Below, piece by piece: positions 1 through 11,660 of a DNA stretch of 64,000 nucleotides. The notes beneath the pieces are model-generated. The model saw only the letters and a list, made by a program, of their open reading frames with translations. It had not been told where the DNA came from and did not search any database. Numbering within the stretch: the first letter of the stretch is position 1; every line of letters starts with the position of its first letter. This DNA is from Rapana venosa (taxonomy: Eukaryota; Mollusca; Gastropoda; Neogastropoda; Muricidae), in the NCBI GenBank assembly GCA_028751875.1, contig CM054165.1, positions 23,678,670-23,742,669 of the forward strand, in the 5' to 3' direction. The position numbers and the translations under genes were made by a program.

Positions 1-125
1 AAATTTTGAAGGTCACAAGTAATCCAGGAAAATCAGGTAACTGTGTGAAGGTCACAAGTAATCCAGGAAAATCAGGTAACTGTGTGAAGGTCACAAGTAA
101 TCCAGGAAAATCACGCAGGTGTGGA
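1..125. repeat. 39-bp tandem repeat, about 2.7 units
   Basis: The unit beginning gaaggtcacaagtaatccag repeats at 8, 47 and 86. The third unit diverges after about 28 bases. No gene is visible in the first 450 bases; the short ORF here is only the translated repeat. Confidence 0.9.
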
Positions 126-600
<475 letters not shown>

Positions 601-839
601 GAGTTAGAAAGTCCATTTAATAGCTCTCTTGCAGCAAAGCAACACAATAAGATGCTGTCCTTGCTGCTTAAGTCTATAAAGTAGGGAGCCTAGTAATGCT
701 GCAGAACATGCCAAACTTTTATACTCCATGTAGAAAGGAGAAAAACCCCCACCACAACGACTGAAAGATGCCAGGATAGCCCATGCCTACAAAATGAAGG
801 GCAACTGCCAGCCATACAATACCCATACAATAATTCCCT

Positions 840-1380
840 CTTGCTTATTGCTGGGAAATAACACTTCATGTTTCTGCTGAACTGTCTTCTTCAACACCTT
901 GAGCAAGGCCTCCTCCCACAAAGTCAGTGTGGCTTTCGTGCTGGAAGGGGAACTGTTGACACGATGCTTGCTGCTTGCCAACTCTAGAAAAAGTGCCAAG
1001 AGCAGCATTGTGACCTCTTCAAAACTTTATTGCCTGAAAATGGCCTTTGACACAGTCAGCGGAGAAGGGTTATGGAAGGTCAGAAGCAAGTTTGACTGCT
1101 CCAATAAGTTCATCACGATCATGCAATACTTTTATAATGGTCATTGTACGAGAAGATGGTGATGTGTCAGAGGGTTTTTATTTAGTAACGAATGGCGTAA
1201 ACGAGGCTCTGTTTTGGCCCTAAGATTGTTTAGAATGGTCTTCTCTGTTATGTTACATAACGATTTCCACAGCTACCAGGATGGTGTGTGCCTCACAAAC
1301 ATAACTAATGGTGGAGTACTTAATCTTAGAAGTCAACTTCAGAAGTCTGAGAAAGTTGTCACAGAGGTGAGTGGAAATGT
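840..1380 (+). mobile_element. degenerate RTE-type LINE reverse transcriptase fragment
   Basis: Three frames read in succession resemble the RT core of RTE or retron-like LINEs. Seen are a piece like 'KMAFDTVSGEGLWKV' (RT motif A, near 1040-1080), then 'FSVMLHNDFHSYQDG' and 'GGVLNLRSQLQ' (near 1250-1340), which normally follow the RQGC motif. Stops and frameshifts separate the pieces, so it is dead. At about 1380 it runs into an unrelated L2-like element, which makes the first 55 or so codons of the long ORF starting at 1214 a fusion artefact. Confidence 0.7.
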
Positions 1381-2756
1381 TCATCAAGGACTTCATGTTA
1401 GGGTTCATAGGGTTGTTCTCAAACAGCTCAACAGTCACCTTCATTCCAATGATCTCCTTCCCCCTTTTCAATCTGCCTATCGCCCCAACCACAGCACCGA
1501 AACCACCCTAGTCCATACTTTAGATACACTTCTACTTGCTTCTGATGCAGGAAAAATCTCCCTCCTCACTCTTCTTGACTTATCTGCAGCCTTCGACACT
1601 ATAGATCACTCAATTCTTCTTTCTTGCCTCCAAAATACGTTTGGTATTAATGGCACAGCCCTCACCTGGTTTACTTCATACCTCACAGACAGATTCCAGA
1701 AAGTTATTGTAAACAAAATTCAATCAAAATCTGTCAAAATGGAATGTGGAGTCCCACAGGGATCAGTCCTGGGCCCCGTTCTCTTTACTCTCTACACTGC
1801 TCCACTCTCACATATAATAAACAACCACCATATTGATCATCATTTCTATGCCGATGACACTCAGCTTCAGTGCAGTGATACTGTTGAAAACTTGCCTTCC
1901 CTCCTGACAAATATGTCCTACTGCCTTCAAGACATTAAAAACTGGATGTCTCAGAACAAGTTACAACTTAATGCCGATAAAACCGAAGCCATGCTCATAG
2001 GGACCCAACATAAACTTTCCTCCATCACAACAACATCAATAGAATTTGGCAGTGCGTCAGTTCCTTTGTCCAACTCTGTGAAGTATCTAGGTGTAGTTCT
2101 TGACAACACACTCTCTATGAAAAAAATCATCACCCAGACCTGCCAGTCTTGCTACTATCAACTACGGCGCATAAGCGCGATTCGCAAGTATCTGTCCACT
2201 GATGCAACTTCCAAGCTCGTCACATCTCTCATTCTTTCACGTTTAGACTACTGTAATTCTCTTTTGGCTGGCCTACCAGCATCATCCATCCACTCTCTTC
2301 AACGCATACAAAACTCTGCAGCTCGACTGATCCTAAGAAAGAAAAAATCCGAACACATCACTCCTCTTCTGCGATCTCTTCACTGGTTGCCAGTCTCACA
2401 AAGACTGAAGTATAAGATCAATACCCTCTGTTTCAAATGTCTCCACAAATCTGCACCATCTTATCTTTGTGACTGTCTTCACCTGTACACTCCATCCCGT
2501 TCCCTTCGTTCAGCCGCAGATACTTTGTGCTTTCGAACACCCAGATTCAAACAAACCACTGTTGGCTGTCGATCTTTTTCTGTTTCTGGTCCGTCCACGT
2601 GGAATGACCTCCCTCTTTCACTTCGCCAAAAACCTTCACTTGATACCTTCAAATCCAGCCTCAAAACACACTTATTTCCTACCTGACACTTTCCCCTCAT
2701 ATCCGTCTCTACTTTTCAACAGCATCCTTCATCTCCTAAGTGTGTTCGCGGTGTGT

Positions 2757-2812
<56 letters not shown>

Positions 2813-2964
2813 ATACACGTGCATAAATTTGAAATATGTTCTTTATTATATTTGAGGAAAGTTGCATGCGCGTAAATGATTTGAGTGCAAGCGCTTCGAT
2901 TTGTTTGTTTTACACGATTCGGCGCTATATAACTTCCATATATTATTATTATTATTATTATTAT
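1380..2964 (+). mobile_element. L2-like (CR1 superfamily) LINE, 5'-truncated: RT to 3' tail
   Basis: An open frame to 2686 encodes most of a reverse transcriptase. Motifs seen are 'LLDLSAAFDTIDHSIL' (motif A, near 1575-1620), 'GVPQGSVLGPVLFTLYT' (near 1750-1800) and the catalytic 'FYADDTQLQ' (near 1845-1870). The C-terminal region 'RRISAIRKYLSTDAT' through 'PSTWNDLPLSLRQK' is typical of L2 and Rex-like LINEs. The endonuclease half is absent, as expected for 5' truncation. After the stop come a 3' UTR with a GT microsatellite (2752-2811), a conserved segment (gagtgcaagcgcttcgattt) and a (TTA)n tail ending near 2964. Five shorter copies or relatives of this 3' end lie elsewhere in the window. 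The long clean frame suggests a fairly young copy. Clade assignment is from motif style only. Confidence 0.85.
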
Positions 2965-3680
2965 ATAACGTCATTATTTTAAGTATTTGTAATACTGATA
3001 TGTATAGCTTATGCATGTGTGTGGGTGGGTGGGGGGTAGTGGTTGATGGACATATTTCTCATCAAAGGACAAATGATGACGACAATTGTACCATATTCTC
3101 TGTAGGTTTTTTGGGGTATTATCTTGTATTGTATTCATTGTATTGTATATAAATTGTAGTCGCAGCAGATGACAAATTCAGGCTGCTTTTCATGGAGAGA
3201 GTGAACACCACAAATGTAATGCTGTTTGTTTTCCTTCTATCTTTAGAATGGGGGAAACTCTTGTTACCATAATCTATTTTATCTTCTCTAAATGGATGTT
3301 GCATGTGGAACTTTAGTTTATCATCTAATTTAAAAGACTAGCACACAGATTACAATACATGGTCTAGGACTGGGAAAAGCCTAGCTGTATGCAGGCTCAA
3401 ACTGGCAACACCGAGACAACTCGTTTTCTTGACAGGTATGTTACTGCTACACCACAGATTAGCACAAAAATAGGCTGTCATCAAAGACTGGACTGAACTT
3501 AATTATGGCACTCAGGACTACCGGTTGAAATAATTGAAAGCTGCACCTTATCAATAATCTTACATGAGATGGAAACAAGTTGGGGCCCCAGGATGATTTT
3601 AAAGTTATAAACAAAAAGTTCCCAGCTTGTTTCTCCATTACACAACTACTGTACCATGGTGGCTGTTAAGTTACAGAGTA
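2965..3680. other. unassigned intron or upstream sequence
   Basis: AT-rich sequence without a recognisable gene or structured repeat. No ORF over 85 codons resembles a family I know. Confidence 0.5.
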
Positions 3681-3689
3681 CTTTCACCT

Positions 3690-4425
3690 ATCCTGTTGTC
3701 TAGTAGACTGTTTGGGCATCATTGAAGATTTTGCTACCAGTTTCCTCCATTCCTTGCGGTTTCAGCTTTCCACAGCAAGTCATACCACTCAAGGCCAGTC
3801 CACTCTCTCATGTTGTCTTTCCATTGTTTTATATGCGTCTTTGTCTTTCCCCCCCCCTCCCCTTGTACTGTTCCCTGTAGAACAGTCTTGGTCAGTGCAG
3901 ATGTCCGTGTGATGTGCCTGTACCCCCTTCAGTTTGTTTTTTTTCCACTGAAGTCAGCTCTTCATACGGCCCTATGGCGTTTTCAGTTCTGGTTTTCACT
4001 TCCTTGTTAGTTATGTGATCTCTGTGTGAGACACCAAGGAGTTTGCGGAAAACATCCCATCTTCATTGTTTGTATCCTTCTTTCAATTTCCTTCTGTTTA
4101 TACTCCATATTTCACATGCTTACAAAAACAGACATGACCAGGGAACGTATCAGTCTGTTCCAGAAACTGATGGTGATGTTCTTGTCATTCCAGAGGATTT
4201 GCAGTTTGTCATTGCAACTGTGGTCTTAGCTAAACTGGAGAGAATTTCATATTTTGATCTTTCATTGGATGCTATAGCTCCCAGCTATTTAAAGCTATGT
4301 ATGGTCTCAATTTTCTTGCTTTCTATAATCATGTCAGTGATGATGCCATGTACTATTTTCTTTAACTGGGATTTGTCTGTGCTGATCTGCATGCCATATA
4401 AGTACAGTTTAACACAAAGGGAATA
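3690..4425 (-). mobile_element. RTE-type LINE fragment, C-terminal RT region
   Basis: On the minus strand, broken frames read like the RTE C-terminus: an 'LGAI' region near 4255-4285, 'SSLAKTTVAMT', then at 3700-3760 'EWRKLVAKSSMMPK', matching the usual 'W R K L V ... P' end of these proteins. The reading frame is lost in many places. It lies directly upstream of receptor exon 1 in the opposite orientation. Confidence 0.65.
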
Positions 4426-4561
4426 GAACACACTTGCTATTTAGTAGGCTTGACTAGGCTAGCCCATACTGGCTAAATACAAGCCAAATCAACTCAACAA
4501 CTTTCAGTCTAGAAAACATCCTTTGGATTTGTTTTTGTTCCATTTTTTGTTTTCACTTAAG

Positions 4562-5360
4562 ATCATCATTTTCATGATCTTCTTTTACTTCTTCTCTCCT
4601 GTGCGTGGAATGTGCCTGACCCATGGTGGAAAAAAGATCATGCTTTCAGGTTCTATTCATAATTTGTCAGTGTCTTCGTTTCATCAAAAAACAACAATTG
4701 TAAATCTTTCAGAAACCATGCCTACTTTTCCACGATCACTTCCTCCTCTGCACAATGCTGAAGGCAATGTATTCATGAATGTAGAAACTGCAACACTGCA
4801 GACACACAGCTCTCAGCCGGGTGGTGACAACAAGAAAAATACACACATTGTGAATCCATCGGCAGAGCAATTCAAACAGCAACAGACCACCACACCTGCT
4901 GTCACTATATCAGTGGCTAACTTGACTCAGTTGGAGAATAGTACTTCCATCCTGAATATTCCTGTTGGAAATTTAACTCAGTGTGTGGGGAGTTCTTTGA
5001 TTTCTTCCCTGGCAAACATCCAAAACACTACAAAGGTTGAAATGGACCTACCTCTGGATTTCCGATGCTACATGGAGCTGAAAGTTCCTGAGAGAAAGGT
5101 CATCCGTATAAAGATGATCATTTGCTGGAATACCGACATCACGGCCTGGCAGTACAAAAGAGGGAGACGTCTGTACCCCGATTTGGAATACACACCTCAG
5201 TGTTCAATTGAACAGCCTCATTTTGACTTCGGGACCAACCATGTTGTACTCATCATCAAAAACATAGCCCTCAAAAGTGTGATCATGTCTATACAGATCA
5301 CAGCCATAAACGTGTCAGATGCACTTCATCTGAAAGTCTCTTATCTTTTTCCAGCTGTTG
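4562..5360 (+). CDS. receptor exon 1 (or first readable exon): signal/hydrophobic start, Asn/Thr-rich region, CUB-like domain
   Basis: The frame is open from before 4562 to the donor gtaagt at 5361, which splits a Gly codon (phase 1). The first ATG in frame is 4574, followed by a hydrophobic stretch (MIFFYFFSPVRG) that could be a short signal peptide. A long pyrimidine tract ending in AG at 4561 could instead be a splice acceptor, so the true start may lie in an upstream exon. About 140 residues of Asn/Thr/Ser-rich sequence with many N-x-S/T sites follow. A folded part then begins near 'DFRCYMELKVPERKVIRIK' and has beta-rich CUB-like spacing of cysteines and aromatics. The role is presumably extracellular binding. 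CUB assignment is by resemblance only. Confidence 0.7.
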
Positions 5361-5399
5361 GTAAGTGGAAAAAATTATTTTGAAAAATATTAGCAGTAT

Positions 5400-5468
5400 T
5401 AGGAATTAATATTCATTATGCTGTTTCATTATGACCTAGAGGTAAAAGTTTACTTTTGTTTGGTTGGT

Positions 5469-5509
<41 letters not shown>

Positions 5510-5572
5510 ATATATATATATATATAATATATATATACATACATACATATGTGCGTGTGTGCCCGCGCGCCC

Positions 5573-5648
<76 letters not shown>

Positions 5649-5709
5649 GTGCACTACAAAAATGTCAAGACTAAACGACCCATGATAGAATACTATATTC
5701 AAACGTCTT

Positions 5710-5775
<66 letters not shown>

Positions 5776-5848
5776 AATATTTTCATTTTGGTCAGTATGC
5801 CTTGCTCGAACTAATGGATTCTTTTGGTTTGTGTGTCTGTTTTCTCAG
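5400..5848. repeat. intron 1: CT, AT, GT and CA microsatellites
   Basis: This 488-bp intron (5361-5848) is almost filled by (CT)n at 5471-5500, an AT-rich block, (GT)n at 5577-5646 and (CA)n at 5711-5772. The GT and CA blocks are complementary and could form a hairpin in RNA. The intron ends in a clean tttctcag acceptor. Confidence 0.9.
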
Positions 5849-6339
5849 GTTATCTGAAGATTCCTCTTGAGGCCAACAAATATTTCAAAAGCTGTGCCAC
5901 TATCACCCCGCCTCTGGGACACTTCATCTTCCTAACTAATGGTGCAGCTTCCCAGGACCACGCCATTCAAAAGTACCTGTTTGCCGGGGAGTGTGGACAG
6001 GACTTGAAAAACGGAAAGTACCTGATCATTCTCCCTTTCCTCTTCCCAGATGGGTTGGGATTTCGATATGAAACCGCACGAGCAAAATACTCTGAAGAAG
6101 TCAGTGTGCCCATGTCACTGCTGGTTTATGAGGTGCCTTCTTCTTACCAGTTCTTTCTGAAGCTGGCTTTCACGTTTCAGAAGAGAAAACCACGAAAAGT
6201 GGGAAGATTATGGGACTGCTCCAAGTCCAAGTGGCCTTACCTATATCTCAATTTTCCATGTGACTTGAAACAACAATGTGCCAGTGCAGAGGACGAAACC
6301 CACTGCTCCTATTACTCGCCTTCATGTAGACTGGGCAAA
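5849..6339 (+). CDS. receptor exon 2: second CUB-like domain and degenerate LDLa module
   Basis: Acceptor tttctcag ends at 5848 and donor gtataag starts at 6340. The exon enters in phase 1 and leaves in phase 0. It opens 'YLKIPLEANKYFKSC', followed by 'ATITPPLGHFIFLTNG', a CUB-like opening, and ends with a cysteine-rich segment 'FPCDLKQQCASAEDETHC'. The last part keeps the Asp-Glu-x-x-Cys ending of an LDL-receptor class A module but lacks a full six-cysteine set. Frame and phase agree with both neighbours, which strongly supports the exon. It would lie in the extracellular part. Confidence 0.8.
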
Positions 6340-6425
6340 GTATAAGCCTTCTCCTTCAGAGTGTCTCTGTGTCTTTGTGTTTGTGTCTGTTTCTCTCTGT
6401 TTCTCTCTCTCTATCGCGCGCGCAG

Positions 6426-6469
<44 letters not shown>

Positions 6470-7000
6470 TGTGTGTGTGTGTGTGTGTTATTGATAGCTC
6501 TATACAAAAATAAGAAAGATATGTTACTAACATGTAACATAAGTTTTGTAAAAAAACCCCACCAACAACTGAAAAATCATTCTTTATAGATTGTTTAGCC
6601 TCTGGGAAATGATGTTTTAAGGTTCACGTGGCCATAAAGGCAATGGCACAAGCAACTGAAAAGTGTTCTATTTGGATCTAGACTAGATCTAGTTCAGATG
6701 GAATGACAACAAACTTCATCAGCTTTAAATGTCCATATTTGAAACGGGTTTTCTTAGGATAGTGTAGAAACTGTTTATTAACTATGTCATCAAGATTTAG
6801 GGCTTGGAATGTTCTTATTTATGGACCATAATTCCCAGTTGTTAAAGTAAAGGCAAATGACTGAATCAGACTTTTGTGTGCATGAATGCCATTTCTTTGT
6901 GTGAATTAGTAGACTACTAGGTATAGCTTTGCAAAACGAGTCCTGGGTGCATTACTCCGTATGGTATGTGCCTACTTACACTGCAGTGGCAAAAACAAGT
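6340..7000. other. intron 2, 5' part: GT microsatellite, otherwise plain
   Basis: (GT)n at 6427-6488, with a one-base interruption near 6463, lies just after the donor. The rest to about 7000 has no gene or repeat I recognise. Confidence 0.6.
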
Positions 7001-7324
7001 CAGCCAGCTTTCTTTGTTGAACGTTCAGACAGCAGTTATTGTTGTCTGTCATATGCGTGAAAATGTGTTGCACTGCCGTTTAGTGTCTGACGAGTCTGAC
7101 AAGTCCAGCCCAGTGCATCCGACTTAATTCGTTGTGAACAGATGGTCTATTGGAACTCTTTCTGGAAAAAAGGCAGGCAGTGGACCAAGAAGGCAAAAAA
7201 TGGACAAGAAGGCCGTGGTGGGAAGAAAAGGAACAAAGCAGAAACAAAGAGAGGAATAAAAAGAGGGAACTCCTAGCACAGAACTCCCAGGATGAGATGT
7301 TATTTACACTGACAGGCTTCCAGC

Positions 7325-7445
7325 CTTGCAAATGGGAGCCATAGTATCAGAGGAAAGATCAAAATCTGAAATTTTCTCCCAGATAGCCCAGACCACAGCT
7401 GCAACTAAACTAAAAGTCCTCTAGAATGACAAGAACACCACGCCA
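7325..7445 (+). mobile_element. small RTE LINE fragment
   Basis: A short frame reads 'MGAIVSEERSKSEIFSQIA' followed by 'QTTAATKLKVL', the segment after the RT palm in RTE-type LINEs (LGAI-S-EGSK). It is too short to place in a named family. Sequence 7000-7325 before it is unassigned. Confidence 0.6.
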
Positions 7446-8064
7446 TCAGCTTCACATAAGATTAATGCGTTCCATGTATTTAAAGCTGAACTAAAGTCAG
7501 CAAACAATTTTCTGGCATGAGAGTCAGGTGCTTCTAAGTGGTTGTACAACTTGTTCAAAATAAACAGTTTGGCATCTTCAACACCTCGTCCTGTCCTGTA
7601 GGCAAACTGTAGTGGGTCAAGTCTTTATCTGTAGCGGAAAGAATGAGAGATTTTATGATCTTTTCTAATGTTTTCATCACAAGTGATGTGAGGGCTACAG
7701 GTCTGAAATCGTTGGGCCAAGAAGGATTTGGTTTCTTTGGAAGAGGTATTACATTGGAAGTCTTCCAAACAACTGGTATCTGGCTAGTGTCCAGTGAGGC
7801 TTGGAACAGGTGCTGAAAGATGCTGGCAAGCTCAGTATCGCAGAACTTAAGGGTTCTGCGCATATGCCATCTCGTCCGGGAGATTTGTTGATATTTATTG
7901 CCTTGAAGTGTTTACAAATAACTGTTTCATCAACAATGACGCTATTCTCAAAGGGTAGAGATTCCTTCAGGCCATTTATTTCATCTGAAAAATCATGCTT
8001 TTCGAAGCGAGTAAAAAATGCATTTAAATGGTCTGGTAAGTTGTTTTCACAGACCCCCTGGAGA
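7440..8064 (-). mobile_element. Rex1-like LINE, RT part
   Basis: The minus strand encodes the start of a reverse transcriptase: 'LNAFFTRFEKHDFSDEI' (near 8010-7975), 'INKSPGRDGI', then 'VVWKTSNVIPLPKKPNPSWP' and 'DFRPVALTSLVMKTLEKII' (near 7770-7660), and after a frameshift 'LFADFSS' type motif-A sequence near 7500. These are hallmarks of Rex1/L2-like LINEs. It reads with the endonuclease piece at 9028-9410 as one minus-strand element now separated by an RTE-B copy; roughly 300 codons between the two parts are missing. Non-functional. Confidence 0.75.
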
Positions 8065-9027
8065 CTAATGACTTAGTACTGGTAGCTGAGAACATTGATG
8101 ATGCTACTCAAAGATTTGTCATTTCGAAACAGAGATCAGAACGCAGAGGAATGAAGGTAAATGTTGACAAGACCAAAGCAATGACAGTTGGAAAAGATCG
8201 CAGAACACATAGAGAGCAAGGCAAATACCCATGTGGTCTCTGCCACAAAGGTGTAGGGAACAATTTGATCAAATGCTCCAAATGTCAATATTGGTGTCAC
8301 AAAAGATGCTGAAAGCTCAAAAGTCTGAAGAAGGAGGATGGAGTATTTGTCTTCCCCAGTTGTATGAATAAGAAGGGTGAAGATATCGGTATTGATGCAG
8401 GAAAGGAGGAGCTAGAATTTGAACAAGGGAAGATAGAAGTGGTAGACGAATTTTGCTACCTGGGGGAGATGATGAGCTGTGAAGCAAAATCTGAGTTAGC
8501 TGTCAGAACCGGGATTGCGAGTGCTTGGAAGAAATGGAAAGAAACGGCAAGTCTGCTCGGAAATCAGAAAATCCCACAGGAGATAAGGCCTGCATCAGAC
8601 CTGTTTTCCTGTGTGGTTCGGAGACGTGGGTTTTCACAAAAACCGTTGAACGTTTGTTGAAGAGCTGTGAAAACCAAATGCTACGCCTACATGACAAAGA
8701 TCAAATGGGAAGACAGGATCACGAATGAAGAACTATGGAGAATGTGCAAAGTTGATGATCTGAAGTCTGTAGTTAGTAGCAATAGACTGCGCTGGTTTGG
8801 GCACGTTCAAGGGAAAGCAGACCACCACATTATAAAAAGAGCAATGAACTTCGTAGTGGATTTAAAGAGACCAAGGGGAAGACCTAGCAAGACCTGGGCT
8901 TCCTGTATTGCAGATGATCTTAGAGAAAGGGGCACAAATAAGGAGGAAGCTCAAAACAGAGAGATGGAGAAGGCTTATCAATGTCAAACCTCCCCTGAGA
9001 GAAAAATGACAAAAAAGAAAGAAGAAG
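8065..9027 (+). mobile_element. RTE-B LINE, 5'-truncated copy with zinc-finger insert
   Basis: The copy starts at the catalytic motif region (ADDLVLVAEN in the sister copy at 17.1 kb) and runs to an A/G-rich tail near 9000-9027. It includes the inserted cysteine-rich segment 'YPCGLCHKGVGNN' to 'CQYWCHKRC' (8227-8310), followed by a TGA within the finger. The C-terminal part has 'GEMMSCEAKSELAVRTGIAS' and 'SSNRLRWFGHVQGKADHH'. Nucleotide similarity to 17.1-18.06 kb is very high over nearly the whole length, so the two copies are recent relatives. It splits a Rex1-like LINE. Confidence 0.85.
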
Positions 9028-9410
9028 CTCTGGTCACATTAGCTTTGGGATGAATGTAGACTAGGGTAAAAATAGTTGTGGGAATTCCCGCGGTAGGTAG
9101 TAGGGTCGGAGTGAATAGACAGTTCTATGTCCTCCACACACAAAGAGGCTCAAATGGTCACGTCCTTACACCATTTCTCGTTGATGTAGAAACAGAGGCC
9201 GCCACCCTGTTCTTTCCCTGTCACGCATTTGTCTCTGTCCAGGCAAATAGGCTGTCCAAAGCTATTTATAGACAGCTCACTGCTGGGTACATGTCTGTCA
9301 GCCAGGTTTCTGTCAAAGCGAGCAGGCCAGCGTTCTTGAACTCATGCATATAATTAACATTTGCCTGAAGAAGGCCTCAGCCAAGGGCCTCGTGCTAAAT
9401 TGAGCACGCC
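9028..9410 (-). mobile_element. Rex1-like LINE, endonuclease part
   Basis: On the minus strand, frames read 'EFKNAGLLALTETWLTD' (near 9345-9295), then 'NRVAASVSTSTRNG' and 'FEPLCVWRT', ending 'IPTTIFTLVYIHPKANVTRA' at 9028. This is the APE-type endonuclease of Rex1/L2-like LINEs: ETWL is the catalytic Glu motif. Several stops are present. It is the 5' partner of the RT segment at 7440-8064. Confidence 0.75.
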
Positions 9411-9920
9411 TCTTCCTTCTACCAAGCCCAAGTACAGCGAGTTCTTTCTATAATTAGAACTAGCTGACCACAGCTGGGCTGGGACAGGATAGGATGGACA
9501 GCAGCTGAGAGTAGCTGAAAGTATGGGAAAATGACAGCTATGTATTGCAAAAAACACTTCAAAAGAAAAGAATATCAAACTTTATGCAGAAAAAACCCAT
9601 CACTAAAAACTTAATGCTCTATGTGTTACCAAGCACCTTAATACACACTTTATCACAGAAACATTCATAAGCATGTAAATCTATTGATGCCTAGTGCAAA
9701 CATAAGATTGATGCATGAGCTGAACAACCTTTTCTTTCTCTTTTTTGGTGTGCTTTTGTTTCTCCTTGACCTGCAGATTGAGTTAACGGCAGTTACCTAT
9801 CTGGTCAGTAAAGCTGGTCCATCTTTTCCTTCATCTTGTCCCCATGTGTACCTCGTCTGGTAGGTTGTCAGGCGTGTCTTTAAAAACATGACCCTGAAAC
9901 TACTTGATATTTGCTTGCAG
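9411..9920. other. intron 2, 3' part, unassigned
   Basis: No gene or repeat recognised. It ends with a pyrimidine-rich tract and ttgcttgcag acceptor before exon 3. Confidence 0.6.
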
Positions 9921-10165
9921 ATGTACGCTGAGGGAAGCTGTTTTAGTTTAGTAAGTGCTAGTCAGAAAATCACCCAAATTACTGCCAGGTTTGCCTGCTT
10001 CAAACGCAGAGGTCGGTTGCTGGCAACTTTTGACTCCACTGAGCAATGGCGCAAGGTCGCAGAATTTCTGGAAAATTCTCATGATATGCGCAAGTACACA
10101 TGGATTGACCTTTCACTTGCTATCTGGTATGGCGCCATAGAAGAAGACATCTACCTGAAGAATAT
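9921..10165 (+). CDS. receptor exon 3: N-terminal half of a C-type lectin-like domain
   Basis: Acceptor ttgcttgcag ends at 9920 and donor gtaagta starts at 10166. The exon enters in phase 0, matching exon 2, and leaves in phase 2. The protein reads 'EGSCFSLVSASQKITQITAR', then 'FACFKRRGRLLATFDSTEQW' and 'YTWIDLSLAIW'. This is the first half of a C-type lectin-like fold: a Cys-Phe start, the helix with its Cys, the GRLLATF hydrophobic strand and the WIDL segment. The second half, with its two cysteines and WxxxxC ending, is not found downstream. Carbohydrate binding cannot be inferred because the ligand-binding loop lies in the missing half. Confidence 0.8.
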
Positions 10166-10226
10166 GTAAGTATCCTGACACAATACTTTATGATACTTTA
10201 TTTTGAATGAAGATATTCAGTAAACC

Positions 10227-10287
<61 letters not shown>
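10227..10287. repeat. (CA)n microsatellite in intron 3
   Basis: About 60 bases of uninterrupted CA/AC. Confidence 0.95.
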
Positions 10288-10334
10288 ACAGTGATGTCAT
10301 CAAATAACCCTCTAAAAGTCCTATTCATTTCCAA

Positions 10335-11390
10335 TGTTGAGAACATCTAATTGAAATAATTAAAACTTATAACTTGGGTGTAGTATTTCACCAGAATGGA
10401 AAGTTTCAAGCAAATCAGGAGCATTTGTGAAAGCAAAGTAAAATAGCAGCTTATGCTTTGAAAAGAGCAACCCATGGGCTACCTAGGGTAATGTAACGAT
10501 GCATTTATTTGATTTATTGACAACCCCTGCCTTAACTTAAGGAGCAGACGTGTGGTTCCCCTTTTGTTTTAAATGTTGATCAGACTTTCATAGTCATGAT
10601 TTATCAAAGTTTAGAACATCAGGTAAATATCACTACGAAAATATTCATGTAGACTTTTGTAAACAAACTTTGGGAATACATAAAAAGCAATGGCATTACC
10701 CACTTTGGGAGAACTTGGAAGATTTCCACTGACTGTTAGAATTCTAAGTCAGTGTCTTTTTGGATACGTGTAACAGAGAAAGACACAAACTCATATATCA
10801 GAATATTGCATGATTATTTTATCAAAATAATGTGTTGAATAAGCACAGTTAAAAATGTTCTGAATAAAATTAGCTTTCAACATGTGTAGAAAAACCAAAG
10901 TACACTTGATGTACATCGATTGTGCCATCCAGTACAAATGAAGCTTGAAGGTTTATATAAAAAGTTTTGAATTAACCAGGAACAAGATTCCACAAAGCTT
11001 AACACATATAATGTTGTGATCATAGAATATAGATTAGAACCATATCTGATTAGCTGCAAAAACAAAAACCATTGGAAAACATTTTGTAAATTTGGTACAA
11101 GTTGCCATGATTTGATGATAGAGAAAGGAAGATATAGAATATACCAAGGGAAAATATAACTTGTCAGTACTGCAACAAAACAGAAGTTTCATTTACTGGA
11201 TGAATGCATGTTATATTTCAAACAAAGAAAACACCTTTTTGATAACACTAAATGCTGGTGTCAAAGAATATATTAACAATATAGACAAATTAAGCAGTAC
11301 AATTATAACTGATAATGATCAAGCTGAAGTAATTATGTTTGTATCTGTTTTGAAGAAAAGAGAGATTAAAATAAGATAGTACGCAACTTT
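10335..11390 (+). mobile_element. degenerate LINE, C-terminal RT region, same family as 41.4-42.6 kb
   Basis: Broken frames match, in order, the minus-strand element at 41405-42598: 'LGVVFHQNGKFQANQEHL' near 10375-10430, 'ALKRATHG', then a C-terminal zinc-knuckle-like piece with 'CQYCNKTE' near 11165-11190 and a 'DECMLYF' counterpart. Shared order over more than 1 kb makes the relationship secure, although stops are frequent. The clade is uncertain: the Cys-x2-Cys...Cys tail is common to several LINE groups. Confidence 0.7.
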
Positions 11391-11454
11391 TTTGTCATGC
11401 ACATCATTACAGACACGCTGACACACACACGCACACGCGCGCGCGCGCGCACAT

Positions 11455-11660
11455 GCCTCTTTCAGATGAGACTATAAACCAAGGTCCCATGTGCAAATGC
11501 ATGCAGTACCCCCAAACCTGTTCTACCTTTCAGAAAGAGTTGGCCAGTGTGCACCAGTGGGAACAGATGACAATATTTACAAAGCTGCGTGCACTCAGGG
11601 ATTGGATGTAAAAAGAGGCACATGAGTGCCTATTCGTTATCCTAAAAAATGTTATTCTTC
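11455..11660 (+). mobile_element. headless copy of tRNA-derived SINE family 2
   Basis: The sequence is the reverse complement of segments at 24.0, 41.1 and 54.1 kb: shared landmarks are 'ataggcactcatgtgcct', a run like 'tttgtaaat-ttgtcatctg' and 'agaacaggtt', all read on the minus strand here. The tRNA-like head present at 41.3 kb is not recognisable in this copy. A short CG-rich run (gcgcgcgcgc) precedes it. Confidence 0.65.

Noticed and set aside
5499..5786. ORFs made of poly-(CV), poly-(TH) or poly-(RE)
   Set aside because: They are translations of GT, CA and CT microsatellites; the same applies at 326-684, 6278-6589, 22940-23178, 24829-25244, 41-42.7 kb and 48.6-49.0 kb.
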